Positions 11,780-23,000 of a stretch of DNA of 64,000 nt are shown one piece after another. The stretch's first letter is position 1. Every line of letters starts with the position of its first letter. The position numbers and the translations under genes are program-made. The stretch spans positions 186,001-250,000 of the forward strand of contig NC_060214.1 in assembly GCF_021130785.1 (NCBI RefSeq). Direction: 5' to 3'. Under the pieces are notes generated by a model. That model was not told the origin of the DNA. It saw only the letters and a list, made by a program, of their open reading frames with translations, and ran no database searches. The stretch comes from Homalodisca vitripennis (Eukaryota > Arthropoda > Insecta > Hemiptera > Cicadellidae).

Positions 11780-12885
11780 GATATGATGTAATAATACCCC
11801 GAACCTGACCACATAGTCCCACTGTCTCAAACTCTGATATATCTCATATTACCTACATACATAATACAGTGTGATATGTGATTAACCATATAACGAAGAG
11901 AGGAGATGATGTAATAATACCCGAAACTGACCACATAGTTACACTGTCACAAACTGATATCTCTCATATGTTTAACACGTGTACCGTGAGTCACAAGACA
12001 TGTGATAGCGAGTTACAGTGTGATATGTGGTTAACCATAGAACGATGAGAGGAGATGATGTAATAATACCCTGAACCTGACCACATAGTTACACTGTCAC
12101 AAAACTGATATCTCTCATATGTTTAACACGTGTACCGTTGAGTCACAAGACATGTGATAGCGAGTACAGTGTGATATGTGGTTAACCATATAAACGATGG
12201 GAGGAGAATGATGTAATAATACCCTGAAACCTGACCACATAGTTTACACTGTCGCCAACCGATATCTCTCATATGTTTAACACGTGTCTGCCATGTGTAG
12301 TCACAGACATGTGATAGCGAGTAATACAGTGTGATATGTGGTTAACCATAGAACCGATGAGAGGAGATGATGTAATAATAACCTGCACCTGACCACATAG
12401 TTACGGCTGTCACAAACCGATATCTCTCATATGTTTAAACACGTGTGCCATGAGTCACAAGACATGTGATAGCGAGTAATACACTGTGGTATGTGGTTAA
12501 CTATATTAAACGATGACAGGAGATGATGTAATAATAACCTGCACCTGACCACATAGTTACGCTGTCACAAAACCGATATCTCTCATATGTTTAACACGGT
12601 GTGCCATGAGTCACAAGACATGTGGATAGCGAGTAATACAGTGTGATATGTGGTTAACCATAGAACGATGAGAGGAGATGATGTAATAATAACCTGCACC
12701 TGACCACATAGTTACGCTGTCACAAACCGATATCTCTTCATATGTTTATACACGTGTGCCCATGAGTCACAAGACATGTGATAGCGAGTAATACAGTGTG
12801 ATATGTGGTTAACCATAGAACGATGAGAGGAGATGATGCAATAATACCCTGGATCTGACCACATAGTTACACTTGTCACGGTCTG
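11780..12885. repeat. 123/152-bp satellite (unit B copy), mostly long units
   Basis: One short unit near 11790 is followed by about seven ~150-bp units containing gtttaacacgtg, gagtcacaagacatgtgat and gcgagtaatacagtgtgata. Unit A instead has six short units and a single long one. Many single-base insertions in short homopolymers (for example around 12190-12240 and 12590-12630) distinguish these units. Confidence 0.9.
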
Positions 12886-13001
12886 ATGGTTCTACATAAT
12901 ACACAGCTGACGTCTGCTGTCCATATGTAGCTTGGTCAGCTGAACAGTCAGTATTCTGTCCATAAAATTTGATATTTATATTTATTATTGATATTTATAT
13001 T

Positions 13002-13035
13002 TCAGTCGTTATCAGTCAGCCGAGCTGGAAGGTCA
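13002..13035 (+). promoter_or_regulatory. Internal LINE promoter: initiator TCAGTC plus DPE GGTCA
   Basis: TCAGTC at 13002-13007 fits the arthropod initiator TCAKTY, with A+1 at 13004. GGTCA at 13031-13035 fits the downstream promoter element RGWYV at exactly +28 to +32. Internal Inr-DPE promoters starting at the first element base are known in Drosophila non-LTR retrotransposons such as jockey, Doc and the I factor. The match suggests the 5' end is complete. A second TCAGTC 10 bp downstream has no correctly spaced DPE. Confidence 0.6.
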
Positions 13036-13194
13036 CAAAGATAAGAGCGCTCCGAGCGGATAGCCTAGTTTGCGTGTTTGCCTCTGCCTGCCCGTTCCGA
13101 CCTGTACTGTCGCGAGCCTACTCGTTCTATAATATTTCATATAAACTATTCTATTAATAATATTGGCTTTTCTTTTAAATTTTTTCCTTATGAA

Positions 13195-14182
13195 AATGGT
13201 GTGCTCTTAAGTGCAAAGAAGAACTTATCCAATCCGTCTGAGGTGGTTAGGTGTACTGATTGTAGTGCTGAGTACCATCCTGGATGCTGCCGAATTCGAA
13301 CTGTCGCTAAGCTTAAAGCTTTAATTTCTAGTGGTGGGTCGTGGCAGTGTGAGGAGTGTAAAAAGGACTCGTCTTCTGTGGGAAGTAAGTCTGACCCAGA
13401 GGATGCGTCCGTGATGAAAATACTAAAGACCATTCAGAGACAGATAGCAGAAGACAACAAGCTGTTCAAGACGAGCTTCAATAGTCTTGAACAAAGTATG
13501 ACAAGGTTCAGGACTCTCTCGCATTAGTAATTACGAGACTGGGCTGCGGTGGAAGATGAGAACGTCAAGCTGAGAGAGGAGTGTGACGGCTTAAGAAAAG
13601 AGAATGCTTGCCATGCACAATTCAGGCTGCAGAATGCTGAGTGGAGCGTCGCTGATCTCGAGCAATACTCGAGGATGGACAACATCGAGGTTCGTGGCGT
13701 TCCGCACTCAAGAGGAGAAAACGTTTACGCGGTCCTGGAGTCAGTGGCGAGACGTCATTGGCAGTGCCATATGACAAGCGGGACATATCTACTGCCACCG
13801 CCTTCCAGTGCCCCGAGATCGACGTTTCCCACCCCATCCATCGTTAGTCCGGTTCGCCTGAGATCTGTGAGAGCTGAATGGTTGGATGCGGCGAAAAAGA
13901 AGAGGAATTATTCAGACGACGGACCTGCACGCCTCGTTCAATCCGGGACCAGTTTATATTAATGAACATCTGACTCAGCACAACAGGGCCCTGCTGCACC
14001 GCGGGGAAAGCCGAGGTAAGAGCTGGTACGCTGACCTACGCTTGGTGCAAAGGATGGTAAGGTGTTTGTCCGAAAAACACATACCCTCGCGGGCCATCCG
14101 GATCTTCCACAGCCTCCGAGAACTGGACCATCTACAAGACCGTCAGCCCCAGTCACGGGAAAATACGCCACCAAAACAGTGA
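13195..14182 (+). pseudogene. LINE element 1 ORF1 (PHD finger, coiled region, C-terminal domain), broken
   Basis: A PHD-like zinc finger lies at about 13200-13370: an upstream Cys pair, then CTDC, HPGC, and CEEC after a tryptophan. A frameshift near 13240 separates the first Cys pair from the rest. A Lys/Glu-rich coiled region and an RNA-binding-like segment with EQYSRMDNIEVRGVP follow at 13549-13750. The final domain has the motif YINEHLT at about 13960 and matches the minus-strand copy at 30518-30784. There is an in-frame stop at 13525, and further shifts near 13760-13900 and 14000. Such ORF1 proteins bind element RNA; a PHD finger could target chromatin, but that is inference. Confidence 0.8.
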
Positions 14183-15640
14183 AAGTGAGACCCTTTTATT
14201 TAGTAAGTAATTTCAGTTCATTGTAAAATTTTAAGTTGTAAGCAGGATAAGCTACACCAGATAAAGTTATTTTTTAGTTATTTTTTGTTCAAATTAAAAC
14301 GTGATTATCAAAGTTTAAAATTAATTTCAAAAGAAGGAATCGTTAAGTTTATATTTTATCACATTCAGTTCTTGTTTTAATTCATAAAATATATACTGTA
14401 AATCAAGTTTATAAACAATTTCCAAATAAGGAATCGACGTTAAGTCACATTATATTTAATTTCATATCTTGTTATAATTGCATAAATATGCGAAAAATAC
14501 AAGTATATAAGAAAAATATGTACGGTATTAAAATATAATTTAATCAATAAGTAATAATAGCATTCAATTATATTTGCTGCAACCGAGAGGGTTAAAAATC
14601 ATCTTTCTCTCTCTCTCGCTTAAAATAAGTATGTATGTGTACATGAGTATGTATGTATGTATGAATGTGTGTGTATGTATGTATGGGTATGTATATGAAT
14701 GGGTATATATATATATTATATATATATATATGTGTGTGTTTGTGTGTGTGTATGTGTATGTGTGTATGTGTAATGTATATATGTATGGGTGTGTGTGTGT
14801 ACATTATTTTACTCAGCACAATTAATCTTAATAAAAGATGTTCTTGATTTTGTTTTGATTATTGAGTAAACAAGAATTTATTTTTAAATACAGCAGCTGT
14901 TACTTTTATTTTAATAGTTATAATAAAATCTTAAGTACACTGTTTTTGTAATATCTTGATTAGCCAAAGAATATATTTCGTGGTTAAGTAGGAATTTTTT
15001 ACTATTGCCGGAATATTAATTTTACATTGAATTGGTAGTGTTTATGTTGAGGTTTAGATTTTAATACTTTTAAGGTGAGTAGTGGAATTTATGTTAAATT
15101 GTTTCTCTTCATTAGTTATAACATGATAAACATCATTTGAAATGGTTGTTTTTTTTATTATTACTGTATAAATTGACCAAGCCAGTAGACAAAATATTAT
15201 AAAGAATAATACGTTTATCGTTATTAGTTTGTTAAATGTTAATTATTAAAAAAAATTATCTTTAATGCATCAAATATATCAACTTAAAATTCACTTATTT
15301 TAAGACCGTTTATCATTTACATAATGTTAGAAACAGTAAAAATTGTTTTCAATCGTAGTCGACTTTAATTATACAAATGCTCGCTTGATTTAAAAAGCAC
15401 TGTATGACCAATATTTACTTATTTACTATTTATTAATATTATAGATATAATATAACTGTTATAATTTATCAGTGTTTAAAAATTTATTCTTAATAAAAAG
15501 TGGTTAGGCGGGCAGGCAGCCTGTCAATAAACAATAGAAAAGGCATGATTGACGATAATGATGATGGTATTCTTCCAGTATATATGCACTGAAATAGATT
15601 GTATAGATGAATATAAAGATTTTTTATTCTTTCCCCAGGG
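14183..15640 (+). other. Long AT-rich spacer between LINE ORF1 and ORF2
   Basis: About 1.45 kb without coding signal. The second LINE on the minus strand has a spacer of about the same length (29111-30517), so this looks like a family trait and not a private insertion. I see no clear sequence similarity between the two spacers by eye. It includes the TG/TATG microsatellite at 14628-14805. Confidence 0.65.
14628..14805. repeat. (TATG/TG/TA)n compound microsatellite
   Basis: Runs of atgtatg, tgtgtg and tatata fill this interval inside the LINE spacer. Tyr/Met/Cys-rich and His/Thr/Ile-rich frames over it are artefacts. Confidence 0.95.
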
Positions 15641-15654
15641 ATAGTACACTTACT

Positions 15655-18564
15655 CATTTAAATGTGTTCCATTCAAATATTAGAAGCTTTTCAAAAAATT
15701 TTTGCGATTTATCAGTGTATTTTAAGTTTATTAGTAGACAGGTTAGATATTATAGTTTTTACAGAATGTTGGCTGGGGGGAGGAGAGGAGGGGGTGAATA
15801 TAGATGGGTTTGACCTTGTACTGACTGACAAAAGACGGAACCAGAACGACGGTGTAATTGTATATGTAAACAAACGCTTATCAGTGACAGCATCACAAAT
15901 AACCTTAGGAGACGTATACGGAATTTCACTTGACTTTACTTACTATAATAAGCGCTTTAACTTTTTAGCAATATATAGAACTTTTGATAGTGGATGTAAA
16001 CAGTTTTATTGAAGCTCTCGACAACTATTATATGAACTTAGAAACACAATAAAAAATGCATTATGCTGTGGAGACATTAACATAGACCTTTTTACAAATA
16101 ACGAAATTTTTAGATAAATACTTGAATTGCCTCACTGGCCCACGGACTTGTACAATGTGTGGACAGAGCTACTCGGGTGACAGATCACAGCACGACCTGC
16201 TTGGACCATATCTTTGTGAGATACGACGACTGGCGGAGTGTGGCGGGCAGCAGTGCTACAGACCACTGTCACAGACCACTACAGCACCGCACTTAGTATT
16301 ACACTCGGCAGTGCTGCCCAAGACACCCCCTCACCACCCATCACGTACATAGACCGAGCACTGTTCACCGACAAACTTACTAATACTCACTGGGAACCTT
16401 GTACTGAACTGCTGTGATACAGATGAGTGTGCAAATAGTTTTGCTCATATTGTTTCAGGTGCGTTATCAAGTTCAAAAAAATAAATTAAAAATCCTGTTA
16501 CACGTAAGAAAAAACTCAAGCCATGGATTTCAACCGACCTAATAAGTACTATACGGGAAAGAGATAAAATAAGCAAAATTCTTAAAAAGCAACCTTTTAA
16601 TTGTGAATTACGAAACCAATTTAAAAACCTTAGGCAGCATTTGAGAGCAACACTTTGAAATACGGAAAAGCGGCAGTATTACAGGAATAAACTGAATGAA
16701 ATCAAAAAGAGATGCAAAATTGTTTTGGGAAATAGTGAATGAATTGGCCGGGAGGATTAAAATTAGAGACGCGTTTTCCAATAAAAAAATTTTCTTCCTG
16801 GAACGACCACAAATAACAAAGAAATATTAAAACAAGTTAGTAATGATTTCAATACGTTTTTTTCATCTGTTTGGTAAAAAGTTAGCAGACGATATCATTG
16901 TAAGTGGGAACCCAGTGGTGAGAGACTCTGACTTTAGATTGAACACGGACTTCACAATACACACTGTGACTGAACAAGAGGTTGCAACGGCAAAATCACT
17001 GGAACTGAGAGGAGGATCCGCACCTGGATGGGATGGGGTTTCGGCGGACCTGATAAAGTCTAATATGCATATTATTTTGCAGCCTTTAACACACATAATT
17101 AATTTAAGCCATATCAACTGGCGTATTTCCCCCAAAAATTTCAAATTGGCTAAAATTTACCCCCCCTTTATAAATCAAATTGTTTTACCGACAAAAGCAA
17201 ACTACCGCCCTATGTTCATTGTTAAGCGTGTTTTCCAAAGTTTTAGAACGTATAGTGAAGAATCAACAATATATTGAGTGTGTGCCAATATGGATTTAGA
17301 TCAGACAAGAATATTAATGATGTATTGTTTGACGTAAATAAGGAATTGAACGACAATAATCTCAAAAAATAATAGGTGTTTACTCATAATTTTAGATTTG
17401 AAAAAGCGTTTGAACTCAGTTGATCGCACAATCTTGCTACAAAAAATGGAAATGATAGGAATCCGCGGTACTGCTTCTAGCATGGTTCACTAGCTACTTG
17501 AATGACAGGAAGCAGGTTGTGTCTATATGCGGCGCAACTAGCGATCCACAAAGTGTAGACTACGGGGTAATACAAGGCAGCACATTAGGGTCCAATTTTG
17601 TTTCTAATATATATCAACAAATATTGTAAAAATTCAGTTACAAGGCAAACTTTTTTCTGTTCGCAGATGACAGTTTAATATTTATTTCAGGAAGAAGGTT
17701 GGCTAGCAGCACAGGCCATGGCATTGAGCGATTTGATGAGTATAAAACAGTGGTTGGATCAAAATATTCTGTCATTAAACATCTTAAAAACAAAATTTAT
17801 GCCTATTTCTTTAAGCATTAACTCAGAATGCCCATTCAATGAAATTGAAAATTCATTATTGTGGAACTTACACATATGTAGTATGTGATTGTAAGAGTAA
17901 TAGAGAGTGTAGTGTCCTATAAGTATTTAGGTGTGGTTTTCGATCATCGTTTTAAAGTGGACGGAACATGTAGCTTATTTACAAAAAAAAAGTCAGAAAA
18001 TACATCTATGCATTCAGAAGATTAAGTGATATTTTAAGTGACAATGAAATTAAAAACTGCGTATTTTGCTTACGTACAGTCTGTATTATCATTTGGGAAA
18101 CATTGCATGGGGAGGAGCTCGAAAATCGGTCCTTGAACCTCTTTTTGTTATTCAAAAAAGTATTTTAAAAGCAGGGTTTAGGAAAAGTAAGAGATATCCA
18201 ACTTACAATCTTTTTCATGAAACATCAATTCTTTCCTTACGCCAGTTGTATATAAAAAGTATACTAATAAACATATATAAACATTTTTCTACAATTTTTC
18301 TCTTTAACGTCACATTCTTATAAGACCAGGCACTCTAATAGAGTGGGGATCTCTGTTATACCATTAATTAAGTCATATTCAAATACTAACTCATTTTATA
18401 TATCTCAGACCTTATTTAGAAATATATGTAACAAATTTAGTAATTTTTCTTTATTCGAAACCTTGTCTATTGAAATATTCAAACATAAAGTTACAAGTTT
18501 TCTACTGCATATTGGACTTGAGGAGGCCGAGACCTTGTTACTGTCCGGGTGTGAGCGGTCATGA
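15655..18564 (+). pseudogene. LINE element 1 ORF2 (endonuclease plus reverse transcriptase), broken
   Basis: The N-terminal endonuclease begins with FHSNIRSFSKNF (frame at 15661, continuing in the frame at 15662-16012), then FTECWL, KRRNQNDGVIVYV and LAIYR; a shift near 16010 follows. The RT fingers and palm begin about 16970 with ELRGGSAPGWDGV, continue through a YRP-like motif near 17200 and GFRSD near 17290, and have the catalytic FADD at about 17665. The C-terminal region is at 18066-18564 (SFGNIAWGGARK, then the tail ending near 18560). Stops and frameshifts occur throughout, so it is non-functional. It is homologous to the minus-strand ORF2 at 26193-29110 over the whole length. Confidence 0.88.
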
Positions 18565-19008
18565 CCATTCATGACCATTCTCGTACCAACTGTTTACTCA
18601 TGATTATGGTTTACCTACGACTAACTGCTACAGTAGACATTACTGAATACTACATTGTCCCCCCCCCTCATTCCCATCTTCGGCTGTGGACTTGAAAAAT
18701 AACCTGTTGAAAGTTACTGGAATGCACTGATGGCGATGAACGTTGTATTAATGGAGACACCTTTGGGAAGAGATATATCAGTGCTACATTCCTGGGAGAT
18801 AAGTTTTGTAAATACATATTAGGTATTAATAATACGACTCTAGCCTACGCACAGGCTGCTTGCCCATGTAGGCTAATTTCCAAACACTATGTTTAATACT
18901 TTTAGTTATTTATTGTACATATATTTATTATCAATGTATATATTAATACTAATTGTAATAGTATTGTAATTATACAGGAAATAAACTTTCTTTCATTTCA
19001 TTTCATTT
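18565..19008 (+). other. LINE element 1 3' UTR and microsatellite tail
   Basis: A ~440-bp AT-rich 3' UTR with a C run at 18660-18667, the hairpin at 18841-18875, aggaaataaactttc near the end and a (TTTCA)n tail from about 18988 to 19008. Beyond it the unit A sequence resumes at aaaaagtgtatagcc. Confidence 0.8.
18841..18875 (+). promoter_or_regulatory. 3'-UTR hairpin of LINE element 1 (covarying stem)
   Basis: TAGCCTAC (18841-18848) pairs perfectly with GTAGGCTA (18868-18875) around a 19-nt loop containing cacaggct and tgcccat; inside the loop GGC can pair with GCC. Element 2 has the same loop motif but a different, still perfect stem (25558-25590). Reverse transcriptases of several LINE clades recognise a 3' stem-loop for target-primed reverse transcription. 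That this hairpin plays that role is inference. Confidence 0.65.
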
Positions 19009-19149
19009 AAAAAGTGTATAGCCGACTATTTCATTGTTATCTTATTTATAATGAAACATTTAAGTCTGATTTACTCAAATTTTCTTTACTTCTTTTATAT
19101 TTTGCACCCGAACTTTAAAACAGTTCTCTAAGTATTTAAAGGTTCCGTA

Positions 19150-19265
19150 ATTCAGAATCTGGGAGCTTCAGGCCTCAAACTATTTCAGTCTGTAGAGGTT
19201 CCTAGAATAGGCTAGAATTTGGAATCTCTAGGCCTCTGAGAGATTTCGCCTGTAAGCCCTTTTGA
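19150..19265. repeat. Remnant of the 60-bp minisatellite in unit B (1-2 units)
   Basis: Contains gtagaggttcctagaatagg and aggcctctgag as in unit A, but only about one and a half units, against about 11 at 5618-6290. Confidence 0.85.
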
Positions 19266-19435
19266 GCTCTTAGCCTTACAAACTTTTGGAAGTGTGTAGT
19301 AAATTTGCCCATATACGCTGACTATTTTTGAAAATGCCCATTGAGAATTACGACCCAAAATGTTCATAATATGTAAGTATATGTACTGAGAAGTGTTTAG
19401 TGTGAACGTAATGCAATGAGTACATTGTTATAGAA

Positions 19436-20065
19436 GCATCTGTAAACAGCGAGAGCACCTGAAAAAGCTAAACCTGGAGTACATAAAGACGCAACAGATG
19501 GGTTGAGTGAATGCCTGTGTATATAGGAGCAGTTCCTCACTTTCTCCTGCTCCTTACACATAGATTGCAAACGCATCTGTAAACAGCGAGAGCACTGACA
19601 AAGCTAAACCTGGAGTACATAAAGACGCAACAGATGGGTGAGTGAATGCCTGTGTATATAGGAGCAGTTCCTCACTTTCTCCTGCTCCTTACACATAGAT
19701 TGCAAACGCATCTGTAAACAGCGAGAGCACCTGACAAAGCTAAATCTGGAGCACATCAAGACGCAACAGATGGGTGAGTGAATGCCTGTGTATATAGGAG
19801 CAGTTCCTCACTCTCTCCTGCTCCTTACACATAGATTGCAAACGCATCTGTAAAAAAGCGAGAGCACCTGACAAAGCTAAACCTGGAGTACATAAAGACG
19901 CAACAGATGGGTGAGTGAATGCCTGTGTATATAGGAGCAGTTCCTCACTTTTCTCCTGCTCCTTACACATAGATTGCAAACGCATCTGTAAACAGCGAGA
20001 GCACCTGACAAAGCTAAATCTGGAGCACATCAAGACGCAACAGATGGGTAAGTAAATGCCTGTGT
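19436..20065. repeat. ~136-bp minisatellite (unit B), 5 copies
   Basis: gcatctgtaaacagcg or a close variant starts at 19436, 19573, 19708, 19844 and 19982 (periods 135-138). Units are nearly identical and alternate between two versions, ctaaacctggagtacataa and ctaaatctggagcacatca. The 97-codon minus-strand frame here is a repeat shadow. Confidence 0.92.
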
Positions 20066-23000
20066 ATACAAGAGCAATTCCTCACTTTCTCATGTTCCTT
20101 ACGCAAACACTGCTTTTGTCTCTTATATTTATCTCGGTAGCTTTTATTTAAGATAAGTAAATTTCTCACTTTTATTGTATCCATATGTGACGCTTTTCAT
20201 CCAACAGTTTACAATATTGCTAATATAAATCTGTACAGTTGTTATTCTGTAACCAAACACTATGACTATATTTAAGGATCAAACTAAACAGGTTTTAAAT
20301 AAATTACCACAATCAGACCATATGTATTGTAATGAGTATATTATAATATGTAGTGTAATGACAATATGTGATAAATATAATTAATCAATAATACAGAATG
20401 AGCTTATACTCGTAATAAAAATACCTTCCCAAAAAAGTTTCTCAGGATGCATGGGGTTATACCGCCGTTCAACAACAATTCCCTACTTATATTTGGAGTC
20501 TTGAAGGCCTAACAAGGCATAGTACATTGGAAGAAGAGTAAAAACCTCACAGTAAACAAACCATTTATACCATCGTGACTTTATGTTAGTCACAGATTTC
20601 AATCTTTTGCGTTTAACACTGAATGGTTAGGGTTATGTACTTTTCTCTATTCATTACTTGATATATTATATTTGTTTCAGAATGGATGAGGATGAGTTTC
20701 CCATAATCAATTTGTTGTATGATACAGATTTTAAACTTTAGCCAGCGAGAGGTTATAGCGGGGAAAAGTTCGAACTTTTTCAAGATACTTTAAATATCCC
20801 AAGTACGTCTGTAATGGAAGGTAAATTCGATTTCACTGAGGAAATGTTGGTAACAGTGATGATTTCATTTAAATACAACTTCCAGACAACTCATCTTCCA
20901 ATAAAGTGTTCAGATTTTTTATCCTGGTGGAAACTTTACGTTCCGTGCAGCAAAACATATGGAACTTGTGGGTTGTGTGAGGTGATAGAGATTTGTTCCA
21001 ACTATCTTGAATTTTCTCTTCAATTTTCAAGAACGTCATAGGGAAAGTTTCCCAAACACTCATATGTCCCTAATAGTAGGTTATTAAAGTTACGAGATAG
21101 AAGATGGGTTTCAAGGATAATTGCTCATAAAATTTTCTTACCGACAACTCACCTTTAAGTTAATAATTAAGGCTCATGTCATTTATGAAGTTTAGCTATT
21201 ATGCCTTGGCTTCAGGCCTTAAACAAAACAAAGGAATTCTGCGAATTAAAATTTTTATGATAGAAATTACTTGCAATAGTTTTTTAGAATGTGATAAGAC
21301 ATAACATTTCTTATAACTTGAAATTTATATTTAATGATGACTCATCAATAGGGATTACCAAATAACAAAATGTTCTAATCCATAAGACCTCATAACATAA
21401 CTAATCAATAGGAGCTAAAAGCTGAGGGTAACTGCTAGTGCTGGTGTAATCGACTTGCAGAAGAACATCCACTTAACAAAAAACAATGTTAGTAACTTTA
21501 CTGTACTTAGTTAAACTTCTGAAACCACGAAACTTGTTAAGCAGAACGACTTTAAACTTCTTATAAGTGGTTTCTTTTTCCTTCTACTGCATGGTACATC
21601 AAGCTATTTATTATACCAATGATTTAAATAAATATATACATACGTTACTTTATAAATTATAGTATTATGCTATATAGACCTTTACTGTTTAGTATACTAT
21701 CTACAGTAAAACTTATTAGGGTAACTAATTAGTTAAACCTAGAAAGTTAATTACTGTGTTGTCATCCAGTTACTTTGAGATTTTTCTCAAGTTCCTAGAA
21801 ATCTATCAATAAAAAGGATTTCAAAATAAAACTGAATGCTACAAAGTTTTCAATATTTTTTTAAATTATAACTTTAAATATATGACCTGCAGATAGGTAA
21901 TTTGTAAAAATATTTTGATCACTCACAAGAAACTATAGTCATTAAATTAGCAACTTTTTAATTTTCATTAAAAAAATACGATTTAAGTATATTTAAATAT
22001 TATTTATATCCATATTCTATCTCCTAAAATTGCTTCAATCCCTTAAAATGTTTATATTTTTCATGAGAATGTAAAAAAACATTTTTTTCACTTTTTTATC
22101 ATCGAAACTTTCTTAGTGGCTGTAGCTATATCTTAAGAAATTAACACAACCGAAACCCGTTTTGCCTATTTAGTAGGCAATATATACATTTAGCAATTTA
22201 ACACTAAAGTGTAGGTTTTTGTGATATTTTTTTGTTTTGTTTAAATACTCACAATTAACATTAGTGATTAAAATTTGATAGTTGTGATAAAACTTTTTCG
22301 TTTCACATCTGTGTGGGCGGTTTAAAATTGACATTACTTCATATAGTTAATACATGTTTCTCACCTTATCACTTCAGAAACTCAAGGTCAAACGTTATTT
22401 TTGACATGGCATTATCACACGTTATCAAATAATAATGTTGCTAAAAATAATCACGGTCAGACTTACAAGACGGGATTGGATGATTACGTACAGTGAGAGA
22501 GGATTCTCTAGGTTCAAAGCAACCCAATTTTCACGAATTTGTGCGAGTGTTCCAAAAATAAGTAAATGCAAATATAGATGAATTTTATTGTGTTTGTGTG
22601 CGTTTGAATATTATCTTCTTAAAAAATTAAAAAAAAAACCAATCTTTATACCAACGAATTTATGAATTTTTCATACTTCTAGGCGAGGCGTACTTCTATA
22701 GGCTTAACATTTAAAGATATTTACAAATATAAAATTATTAAAAAACTAATATCTATATAAGAGTGCCAAAACCAAACATCCAAAATAATAAAAAGCCTTT
22801 TAGGTTAACAGTGTTTTTAAATTAAATAATACTAAACTTCACAACCATGCAGATATATTACAACCAAAACATAGAAAATGGAGGGACTAAAAGTAAAGTT
22901 TACGGTTCCCAGTTTGTATAGACCAGGCACTCCATAAAAACTAAATTACTCCCTATTGTCTTTTAAATTGGCAGAGTGTTTAAAATCTTTAGGATCGTTT

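Larger units (their letters stand above)
13002..19008 (+). mobile_element. Near full-length LINE, CR1/L2-like group with PHD-type ORF1 (element 1)
   Basis: The order is 5' promoter, ORF1 (PHD finger, coiled region, C-terminal domain), ~1.45 kb spacer, ORF2 (apurinic-type endonuclease, reverse transcriptase, C-terminal tail), 3' UTR with a hairpin, and a ttcatttcatttcattt tail. Boundaries are supported by comparison with the empty site in unit A. Both ORFs carry frameshifts and stops, so the copy is dead. Clade assignment rests on the PHD-type ORF1 and microsatellite tail; a Jockey-group element is the alternative. Confidence 0.88.

Noticed and set aside
14574..14847. Overlapping Tyr/Met/Cys and His/Thr/Ile-rich ORFs on both strands
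   Set aside because: Translations of the TG/TATG microsatellite.
20814..21041. 75-residue ORF as a host gene
   Set aside because: The unit A copy (about 7578-7735) differs by many replacement changes and frame differences, with no sign of coding constraint.
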